Below, one piece after another: positions 1 to 5,549 of a stretch of 5,788 bases of DNA. The translations under genes and the position numbers were made by a program. Numbering within the stretch: the first letter of the stretch is position 1; each line of letters opens with the position of its first letter. The notes beneath the pieces were generated by a model. That model saw only the letters and a list, made by a program, of their open reading frames with translations, had not been told where the DNA came from and did not search any database. The stretch lies in assembly GCA_031257235.1 (NCBI GenBank), contig JAIRPA010000152.1:1-5788 (forward strand), given 5' to 3'. This DNA comes from Burkholderiales bacterium (lineage in GTDB: Bacteria > Pseudomonadota > Gammaproteobacteria > Burkholderiales > Casimicrobiaceae).

Positions 1-30
1 CGGCAAAAAGTAGGGGTTTACTTTTTGCCG
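1..30 (-). terminator. Perfect 12-bp inverted repeat after sua5, probable transcription terminator
   Basis: Positions 1-12 (CGGCAAAAAGTA) and 19-30 (TACTTTTTGCCG) are exact reverse complements around a 6-nt loop. The hairpin begins 6 bases beyond the sua5 stop codon, the usual place for an intrinsic terminator at the end of the operon. Any U-tract on the minus strand would lie outside the window, so termination cannot be confirmed. The T-run inside the arm and the lack of a T-tract on the plus side make a plus-strand terminator less likely. The repeat may extend beyond position 1. Confidence 0.5.
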
Positions 31-36
31 ATCAGA

Positions 37-1059
37 TCAATTCGTTGCCCGCGTCAAACGATCCGTCACGCCCTCCCATTCCGGCGCGTCGGGAACGGAT
101 TCGATTAAAAGAATGTCGGCGCGCGCAAAATCCAAGGTTCTTAACGCCGCGTACAAGCCGCGCGCGTATTCCTCCGCCGACATCGGCAAACGAATCACCC
201 GCTCGGTGGCCTCCACGCGAAAAGGCGTATGCGCCCGCAACAAAAGCGCGACCCGCCTGCCCTTTAAACGCTCTTGCGCAATCGTTTTATCCAAGGCGCC
301 GGCGGCCACGATGTGCGCGGGCGTTTGAGGAGCGTAATGAGACAACAAAGTGCCCGACGCGCGAGGCGTTGAGGCCAGATCGCCGGCGTGGGCAAGCGGG
401 GCATTCAAGGCGGCTTCAATCTTGCCGCGCTCAATGGCGCCCGGTCGGATTAAAACGGGACGATCCAGCAACGCGACAATGGTGCTTTCGATGCCGTGTG
501 TTGCCGCTCCCCCATCCAAAATCATCGCCGTTTCTTCGCCTAAATCATGCGCGACGTGTTGCGCGGACGTGGGCGAGACATGCCCGAAGCGGTTCGCCGA
601 CGGCGCGGCAATGCCATGCCCGCCCAAACGCGAAAACGCCTGCAATAATTTTTGCGCGACCGGATGCGAAGGAATGCGCACCCCGACGCTCTCTTGCCCG
701 CCGGTGACGGCATCCGACACTTTGGGTTTTCGCCGCAAAATCAGCGTGAGCGCACCCGGCGAAAATCGTGAAAAAAGCGTCTCGGCTTCAGGCGTCATCT
801 CCGCCCAAAACCCGGCGTCTTGAATACTTGCCACGTGGACGATCAAGGGATGATGGTGCGGGCGCTGTTTGGCAATAAAAATTTTTTCAACCGCAGCGGT
901 GTTTTCCGCGTCCGCGCCCAAGCCATACACGGTTTCTGTCGGAAACGCGATGAGCTCGCCGGACTTCAATAAAGTTGCCGCTTTTTCTATGGCGATGTCG
1001 GTTGCGGATTCAATACGCGCTTTGCGCGCGGGAGGCATGTATTTCCGTTTTGTCGGCAT
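37..1059 (-). CDS. sua5: L-threonylcarbamoyladenylate synthase, two-domain Sua5 type
   Basis: The enzyme makes threonylcarbamoyl-AMP from threonine, bicarbonate and ATP, the first step of the t6A37 modification of ANN-decoding tRNAs; the TsaBDE proteins complete it. The 340-residue product has a YrdC/TsaC-like catalytic domain (about 20-210) with FPTETVYGLGAD (39-50), KQRP (64-67, the KxR motif), PGALTLIL (101-108), GVRIPSHP (126-133), the SAN motif (154-156), ESTIV (191-195) and IRPGAI (204-209). The linker SGTLLSHYAP (236-245 region) and a C-terminal Sua5 domain follow, which separates it from the short TsaC type of about 190 residues. The start is ambiguous. ATG 1059 has an in-frame TAA three codons upstream and no Shine-Dalgarno; ATG 1038 (Met8, MPPARKARIE) has GGAA just upstream and would fit the family's usual N-terminus. 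The gene follows DUF3426 by 47 nt and ends 6 bases before a hairpin. Confidence 0.95.
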   Translation of the reverse strand: MPTKRKYMPPARKARIESATDIAIEKAATLLKSGELIAFPTETVYGLGADAENTAAVEKIFIAKQRPHHHPLIVHVASIQDAGFWAEMTPEAETLFSRFSPGALTLILRRKPKVSDAVTGGQESVGVRIPSHPVAQKLLQAFSRLGGHGIAAPSANRFGHVSPTSAQHVAHDLGEETAMILDGGAATHGIESTIVALLDRPVLIRPGAIERGKIEAALNAPLAHAGDLASTPRASGTLLSHYAPQTPAHIVAAGALDKTIAQERLKGRRVALLLRAHTPFRVEATERVIRLPMSAEEYARGLYAALRTLDFARADILLIESVPDAPEWEGVTDRLTRATN

Positions 1060-1106
1060 TGGTATTTAGTAATAATAGTAATGAGTAATCGTTATTTTGT
1101 GAGGTT

Positions 1107-2684
1107 TTAAGGTGAAACGTAAGAAAGAGCCAAAGTATACGATTCCGGCGCGTTCATGGAGTCAAACACGATCAAAAGGTCGGTCTTATTCTCTCCGGGC
1201 ACGCCCTGGTCAATCATGGCAGAAGACGGCAAATACTCTTCCGGTTTGAAATAGCGGCGCAACAATAATTGCCCGCGGGTATCGGTGGCTTCCAAGCGCA
1301 AAAACGGAAAGCCCACGGCACTTTTGGCGTTATTTTTAAGCGTGAACGTGAGGGTATAGCGATTTTCCTGCGTTTGAGAACGAATCAATTCATGGCTGGT
1401 AATCACCAATAATTTGTCTTTTAAAATTTGCGGATTTTTGTAAGGGCTCACCTGACATCCGACCACCCCACAGGCTTTGACCATGAAATCCCGTGTGACC
1501 GGCTGCAGGTAGGCGATTTGATCGTGATACAGGAAAACCACTTGCGCGACCAGCGCCAATAACGCCGCCGTACACGAAACCGTATAAAAAAGCGGACGCG
1601 CCCATGACGGAAAACCGCGTCTGTCCCACCATGTCTGCCTTTGAGTTTGGAGCACAATATCCATCGGCGAGTTGTCTTTGGCGGGGGCTTGCGCTTGAGC
1701 CTCTTTTAACGCTTCTCTTCTTTTGCGTTTGCGACGTTCTTTTTCCGTCTCCTCTTTGCGCGGCGTCTCTTTGCGCGACTTCTCGCCAACACGATCCGAA
1801 GCATTTTGCGAACGCTTGGCTAAATCGTCCTCACGCGGTTTGTCGGACGGCGCTTTGGGTTTTTCCTGCGGTTTTTCCTCAAGTTTTTCTTTTGGCTTTG
1901 CCTCCGGTTTTTCTTCCGCCTTTTCCTCCGGTTTTGCCTCAAGTTTTTCTTCGGGCAAGGTTGAGGTTTCGGGTTTCGTCAACTTTTCCAAGCCATAGCG
2001 CGGCGGCACCACGCGCTCGGCTTCTTTGGCCGCATGGGCGGTGGCTTTATCTAAAATGGCCGCCATTTTTTGTTCGGTTTGTTGCCGACGAGAAGGCTCT
2101 TGGGCGACGGGCTCAATCGGTTTGGGCTTGGCAATCTCCGCCTCTTGGGCAACGCGCATTAACTCCGACGCGCGACGCGCCATATCGGCGGCCGTTTTGG
2201 GAGGCTCTTGGGGTTTGGGAGTGGCAGGCGGCGTCTCCGCCCCGCGCGAACGATCTTGATAGTGATCAATTTTTGGACGCTCCGCAGGCGTGGGTTGAGG
2301 CGGCACATTAACCGGTGCGGGTGTTTTGATCGGCGGCGCGGCGGGTTTTGCGGCAGGCGCTATGGGTTTTGCCATCGTGGACAACGCGTGAGCGACCTCA
2401 TCCCGAGACGACAAGTAATCGTGCCGCTTCACCACCGTGAAATCTTCCTGCCCGCCTTCGGCAAAATCACGCAAGGTCATCGTGTCGGTTTGCGAGGGTT
2501 CCATCCCCGGACCGGGCAATCGCCGACCTTTAAAGTTATACAAAGAGGCGTAAGCGTTGAAAATCAGCCGACAACGACCACAACGAACCTGCCCCTCACG
2601 CAGCTTCAACTGTTGAGCCGTGATGCGAAAGGTCGTTTTACACGCGGGACATCTTGTGTATTGTTGGGCGGTTTCTTCTGTCAT
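1107..2684 (-). CDS. Zinc-ribbon, single-pass membrane protein with DUF3426 domain (function unknown)
   Basis: This 525-residue protein has three parts. An N-terminal MJ0042-type zinc ribbon has cysteine pairs C12/C15 (CPAC) and C35/C38 (CGRC), ending LIFNAY. The middle (about 105-340) is low-complexity: first Pro/Ala-rich, then a Lys/Glu/Pro-rich stretch (244-287) with a 20-residue period, then a very basic run (KERRKRKRR, 315-323). A hydrophobic segment (about 366-386) is followed by the DUF3426 region, starting FLYHDQI and including a C405-X4-C410 pair. Basic residues before the membrane segment (DRRGFPSWARP) predict that the zinc ribbon is cytoplasmic and the DUF3426 domain periplasmic. 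Proteins of this layout commonly follow prmA in betaproteobacteria, but their role is not established. The middle appears longer than in usual family members. ATG 2684 is the first possible start, since an in-frame TGA lies four codons upstream of it, and it lacks a good Shine-Dalgarno. Confidence 0.9.
   Translation of the reverse strand: MTEETAQQYTRCPACKTTFRITAQQLKLREGQVRCGRCRLIFNAYASLYNFKGRRLPGPGMEPSQTDTMTLRDFAEGGQEDFTVVKRHDYLSSRDEVAHALSTMAKPIAPAAKPAAPPIKTPAPVNVPPQPTPAERPKIDHYQDRSRGAETPPATPKPQEPPKTAADMARRASELMRVAQEAEIAKPKPIEPVAQEPSRRQQTEQKMAAILDKATAHAAKEAERVVPPRYGLEKLTKPETSTLPEEKLEAKPEEKAEEKPEAKPKEKLEEKPQEKPKAPSDKPREDDLAKRSQNASDRVGEKSRKETPRKEETEKERRKRKRREALKEAQAQAPAKDNSPMDIVLQTQRQTWWDRRGFPSWARPLFYTVSCTAALLALVAQVVFLYHDQIAYLQPVTRDFMVKACGVVGCQVSPYKNPQILKDKLLVITSHELIRSQTQENRYTLTFTLKNNAKSAVGFPFLRLEATDTRGQLLLRRYFKPEEYLPSSAMIDQGVPGENKTDLLIVFDSMNAPESYTLALSYVSP
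1861..1951 (-). repeat. Degenerate 60-bp tandem repeat inside the DUF3426 gene
   Basis: Positions 1861-1891 and 1921-1951 match at 29 of 31 bases, exactly 60 bp apart, and the sequence between them is built from the same T/C-rich words (GGTTTTTCTTCC type). In the protein this gives a 20-residue period, for example KLEAKPEEK at 247-255 and KLEEKPQEK at 267-275. The period is a multiple of three, so copy-number change would keep the reading frame. It probably arose by slippage or internal duplication. Confidence 0.75.
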
Positions 2685-2694
2685 CTTTTGGTGG

Positions 2695-2721
2695 GGTCAG
2701 AACCGATTCGGACTTCTGACC
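2695..2721 (-). repeat. Intercistronic hairpin between prmA and the DUF3426 gene
   Basis: GGTCAGAA (2695-2702) pairs exactly with TTCTGACC (2714-2721). Inside, CCG (2703-2705) can pair with CGG (2709-2711) around a 3-nt loop, leaving a 2-nt bulge (2712-2713). On the minus-strand transcript the hairpin starts 10 nt after the prmA stop codon and ends 10 nt before the DUF3426 start codon, and no U-tract follows. It is therefore more likely an mRNA-processing, stability or translation-modulating element than a terminator. The flanking GGGGTCAGA resembles palindromic REP-like intergenic repeats seen in proteobacteria; that link is from memory and weak. Confidence 0.55.
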
Positions 2722-2731
2722 GTTAAATTCC

Positions 2732-3661
2732 CTAAAATATTCTCTTTCCTTCCAATAAAACCCATCCGTCTTCTTCCTGCCAAGCGAGCATATTAAACCA
2801 TTCTTTGTAACGCGCCATGACTTCTTCTTTCTGGGAGGTCAAAATGCCGGACAACAGGATCGTACCGCCCGGTTTTGTCTTTTTGGCCAGAAGCGGCGCC
2901 AATAAGCACAAAGGGTTGGCCAGAATATTGGCAAGGGTTAAATCAAAGCGGTCGCCTTCCGGCAACCGATCCGGCAATAAGAATCGGGCGACAAGATGAT
3001 TTTGCCGCGCGTTTTCATCCGACGCGATGATCGCCTGCGGATCAATATCCACGCCACACGCGGCATCTTTATCCGCCCCTAAGAGGCGTGCGGCTAAAAG
3101 CAGGATGCCCGAACCGCAACCGTAATCCAACACCGATAAACCTTGAGGCGGATGATCGCACAACCACCGCAAACAAAGCCGTGTGGTCGGGTGAGAGCCT
3201 GTGCCAAACGCAAGACCGGGGTCTAAGCGCAACACATACGCCGCGTCATCCGGCGGCTCGCACCACGTCGGCACGATAAAAAACGTGTCGGAAATCGGAA
3301 TCACCGAAAACTGCGATTGGGTTTCGCGCACCCAATCGCGTTCAGGCAACAAAAAGGTTTCGACAATCGGCATCGTCAACCCGTAATCCTGCACGATGTC
3401 ACGAAGTTGATCGGTGACGGTAAGCTCCTCCACGTCGGCGGGAAAAAGTGCTAAAACCAGCGCGTGATCCCAATATCGAATCGGCGGGGGCGCGTCTTGG
3501 TGCCCCGTGGGTTCCGGCTCGTTGTAGATCGGTGTTTCGTCCGGCGTTTGGGCGTTTTTGTCCGACAAATCGACCGAAAGCGCGCCCATCGACAAAAGCG
3601 CGTCGCTCAAAGGTTCGGCAAACGCGCTTTCTATCTCAAAACGAACGGCGGTATAAGCCAT
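2732..3661 (-). CDS. prmA: Ribosomal protein L11 methyltransferase
   Basis: PrmA is a cytoplasmic SAM-dependent enzyme that methylates amino groups of ribosomal protein L11. The 309-residue product starts MAYTAVRFEI and has an N-terminal L11-recognition domain (about 1-100), a linker, and a Rossmann methyltransferase domain (about 135-309). The PrmA signature DPGLAFGTGSHPTT is at 147-160. SAM-binding motif I reads VLDYGCGSGIL (177-187), followed by the acidic motif GVDIDP (203-208), the motif NILANPL (245-251) and LSGIL (270-274). E. coli PrmA has 293 residues, so the length is normal. The frame stays open upstream to an ATG at 3733, but those 24 residues lie wholly inside accC and do not resemble PrmA, so ATG 3661 is chosen. 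The junction reads TAG-A-ATG with no clear Shine-Dalgarno, so translation probably depends on coupling to accC. Identification is very secure. Confidence 0.97.
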   Translation of the reverse strand: MAYTAVRFEIESAFAEPLSDALLSMGALSVDLSDKNAQTPDETPIYNEPEPTGHQDAPPPIRYWDHALVLALFPADVEELTVTDQLRDIVQDYGLTMPIVETFLLPERDWVRETQSQFSVIPISDTFFIVPTWCEPPDDAAYVLRLDPGLAFGTGSHPTTRLCLRWLCDHPPQGLSVLDYGCGSGILLLAARLLGADKDAACGVDIDPQAIIASDENARQNHLVARFLLPDRLPEGDRFDLTLANILANPLCLLAPLLAKKTKPGGTILLSGILTSQKEEVMARYKEWFNMLAWQEEDGWVLLEGKRIF

Positions 3662-3662
3662 T

Positions 3663-5036
3663 CTAGTCACTGTCCGTTTTAAGCCGTTCTTCCAGATAAT
3701 GGATCGAAAAATTGCCGCGCACGAAATTTTCATCCATCAACAACTGCTGGTGTAACGGAATATTGGTTTTGATCCCCTCGACCGCCATTTCAGACAGCGC
3801 GATGCGCATCCGCGCAATTGCCGATTCGCGCGTGTCTCCGTAGGTGATGATTTTGCCGATCATCGAATCATAATGAGGCGGCACAAAATACTGATTGTAG
3901 GCGTGAGAATCCACGCGAACGCCGGGGCCGCCCGGTGTATGGTAAAGCGTGATTTTGCCCGGAGAAGGAATAAACTTTTTGGGGTCTTCCGCGTTGATTC
4001 GGCACTCAATCGCGTGACCGCGAACGGTGATGTCGCGCTGACGGAACGTCAACTTGTGACCGGCGGCAATTTTGATTTGTTGCTGCACGATATCAACCCC
4101 GGTGATTTCTTCGGTCACCGGATGCTCCACTTGAACGCGCGTATTCATCTCGATGAAGAAAAACTCGCCGTCCTGATACAAAAACTCAAACGTCCCCGCG
4201 CCGCGATACCCGATTTTTCGGCAGGCATCCGCGCAACGCTCGCCGATTTTGACCAAAGTGCGTTCGGGAATGTTGATCGGCGGGGCTTCCTCAAGAATTT
4301 TTTGGTGACGCCGCTGAAGCGAGCAATCACGCGCCGAAAGCCATACGGCGTTTTTAAATTGATCGGCTAAAACCTGAATCTCAATGTGGCGCGGCGTGGC
4401 CAAAAACCGCTCGATATAAACCGTCGGATTGCCAAAAGCGTTTTGCGCCTCCGTGCGCGTCAACGTGACTGCCGATAAAAGCGCGGCTTCGGTGTTGACC
4501 ACGCGCATCCCGCGCCCGCCGCCGCCGCCGGCAGACTTGATGATGACGGGATACCCGACCGCCTTGGCGATTTTTAAGATTTCATGCGGATCATCCGGCA
4601 ACGCGCCTTCCGAACCCGGCACACACGGCACGCCGGCTTTTTGCATCACCGCTTTGGCGTTGACTTTATCGCCCATCAAGCGAATGGTTTCCGGTTTGGG
4701 ACCAATGAACACAAACCCGGACGATTCGACCTTTTCCGCAAAATCGGCGTTTTCGGACAAAAACCCGTACCCGGGATGAATGGCTTGTGAGTCGGTGACT
4801 TCTGCCGCGGCAATGATGGCCGGAATGTTTAAGTAACTCTGCGCGGAAGGCGCGGGCCCGATACACACGGATTCATCTGCCAAACGCACATATTTCGTAT
4901 CTTTGTCGGCTTCCGAATGCGCGACCACCGTTTTGATGCCCAACTCACGGCACGCACGCTGAATGCGTAACGCAATCTCGCCGCGGTTGGCGATCAAAAC
5001 CTTATCAAACATAGGAAGAGTTTTATGAGTAGCCAC
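3663..5036 (-). CDS. accC: Biotin carboxylase subunit of acetyl-CoA carboxylase
   Basis: AccC uses ATP and bicarbonate to carboxylate the biotin carried by AccB, the first half-reaction of acetyl-CoA carboxylase. Numbering from the GTG start, the biotin carboxylase N-terminal domain begins at MFDKVLIANRGEIALRI (9-25). The ATP-grasp domain has the glycine-rich loop KSAGGGGGRGM at 167-177, and the C-terminal domain includes ECRINAEDP (344-352). Residues matching E. coli ligands and catalytic positions are present: K124, K167, H217, E219, K246, E284, E296, N298, R300, E304 and R346 (E. coli numbers are 8 lower). One oddity is A235, where the family motif reads E-R-D-C-S. The start is open to choice. 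Met9 gives 449 residues, the E. coli length, but has no Shine-Dalgarno; GTG at 5036 has AGGA at the right spacing and adds MATHKTLP. I prefer GTG. The stop lies one base from the prmA start. Confidence 0.98.
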   Translation of the reverse strand: MATHKTLPMFDKVLIANRGEIALRIQRACRELGIKTVVAHSEADKDTKYVRLADESVCIGPAPSAQSYLNIPAIIAAAEVTDSQAIHPGYGFLSENADFAEKVESSGFVFIGPKPETIRLMGDKVNAKAVMQKAGVPCVPGSEGALPDDPHEILKIAKAVGYPVIIKSAGGGGGRGMRVVNTEAALLSAVTLTRTEAQNAFGNPTVYIERFLATPRHIEIQVLADQFKNAVWLSARDCSLQRRHQKILEEAPPINIPERTLVKIGERCADACRKIGYRGAGTFEFLYQDGEFFFIEMNTRVQVEHPVTEEITGVDIVQQQIKIAAGHKLTFRQRDITVRGHAIECRINAEDPKKFIPSPGKITLYHTPGGPGVRVDSHAYNQYFVPPHYDSMIGKIITYGDTRESAIARMRIALSEMAVEGIKTNIPLHQQLLMDENFVRGNFSIHYLEERLKTDSD

Positions 5037-5043
5037 GTGAAAT

Positions 5044-5047
5044 TCCT
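5044..5047 (-). promoter_or_regulatory. Ribosome binding site that favours the GTG start of accC
   Basis: The minus strand reads AGGA here, 7 nt before the GTG at 5036. The alternative ATG at 5012 is preceded by CTCTTCCT, which has no Shine-Dalgarno character. The site therefore decides for GTG, giving a product 8 residues longer than E. coli AccC. It also lies within the short near-palindrome TCCTTAGGA. Confidence 0.6.
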
Positions 5048-5056
5048 AAGGATCGT

Positions 5057-5086
5057 TTTGCCGCGCTCTTAAAGAAACGCGGCAAA
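5057..5086 (-). repeat. Intercistronic hairpin between accB and accC
   Basis: TTTGCCGCG (5057-5065) and CGCGGCAAA (5078-5086) form a perfect 9-bp, GC-rich stem with a 12-nt loop. It begins 7 nt after the accB stop codon and fills most of the 57-nt accB-accC gap. There is no T-run after it on either strand, and an accC ribosome binding site lies only about 10 nt further on, so a full terminator is unlikely. Such a hairpin could protect the accB message from 3' decay or cause partial termination, giving more AccB than AccC; this role is inferred. Confidence 0.6.
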
Positions 5087-5093
5087 TGATGAT

Positions 5094-5549
5094 TTATTCA
5101 ATGATAAAAAGCGGCTGAGCGAATTCGACGGCTTCGCCGTTCTCAACCAACACGGCTTTGACGACACCGGCACGATCTGCGGTGATTTCGTTCATCAGTT
5201 TCATCGCCTCGATGATGCACAAAGCGTCCCCGTCTTTGACGACAGAGCCGACTTCAACAAAGGGCGGCGCGCCGGGGGAAGGTGAGCGGTAAAACGTTCC
5301 CACCATGGGGCTTGTGATGGGATGACCGGAAATCTCCGGTTTTTCGTCCACCGGCGCGCTTGCCGCTGCCGGGGCTGCCACGGGAAGCGGCGCGGCGGCA
5401 ACAGGCTGTGCCGCAAAGGGAGAGGCAACCGTCGGCGCCAACGTGGCGCGGGTAATCCGAACCCTTTCTTCGCCTTCTTCAATTTCCAACTCGGCAATGC
5501 CGGAGGATTCAACCAAATCAATCAGAGTTTTTAGTTTGCGTAAATCCAT
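5094..5549 (-). CDS. accB: Biotin carboxyl carrier protein of acetyl-CoA carboxylase (BCCP)
   Basis: BCCP carries the biotin that is carboxylated by AccC and then delivers the carboxyl group to acetyl-CoA on the AccAD carboxyltransferase, giving malonyl-CoA for fatty acid synthesis in the cytoplasm. The 151-residue product has the full family layout: an N-terminal segment (about 1-35, starting MDLRKLKTLIDLVESSG), an Ala/Pro-rich flexible linker (about 36-68) and a C-terminal biotinyl domain (about 75-151). The biotin attachment motif EAMKLMNEI is at 114-122, with K117 the predicted biotinylated lysine. The SPSPGAPPFVEVG stretch at 89-101 matches the 'thumb' loop typical of bacterial AccB. E. 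coli AccB has 156 residues, so this is full length. The ATG at 5549 has a moderate Shine-Dalgarno (AAAGG, 5563-5559) 9 nt upstream. It is the first gene of the visible minus-strand cluster, 57 nt ahead of accC. Identification is very secure. Confidence 0.98.
   Translation of the reverse strand: MDLRKLKTLIDLVESSGIAELEIEEGEERVRITRATLAPTVASPFAAQPVAAAPLPVAAPAAASAPVDEKPEISGHPITSPMVGTFYRSPSPGAPPFVEVGSVVKDGDALCIIEAMKLMNEITADRAGVVKAVLVENGEAVEFAQPLFIIE

Noticed and set aside
45..823. Plus-strand open frames of up to 220 residues opposite sua5
   Set aside because: They overlap a clearly identified gene, show biased Arg/Pro/Ala composition typical of antisense frames, and contain no recognisable domain.
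1861..1951. CRISPR-like array
   Set aside because: The repeats are coding, in frame, degenerate and without distinct spacers; they are a protein low-complexity repeat.
1604..2311. Plus-strand open frame of 235 residues opposite the DUF3426 gene
   Set aside because: It is the antisense of the repetitive Lys/Glu/Pro-coding region; its Phe/Leu/Pro runs mirror that codon use, and no motif or ribosome binding site supports it.
3662..3733. Longer PrmA starting at ATG 3733
   Set aside because: The extra 24 residues are read wholly inside the conserved end of accC in another frame and do not match PrmA; MAYTAVRFEI at 3661 fits the family start.
5057..5086. The accB-accC hairpin as an intrinsic terminator
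   Set aside because: No T-run follows it on either strand, and accC is needed downstream with its own ribosome binding site.
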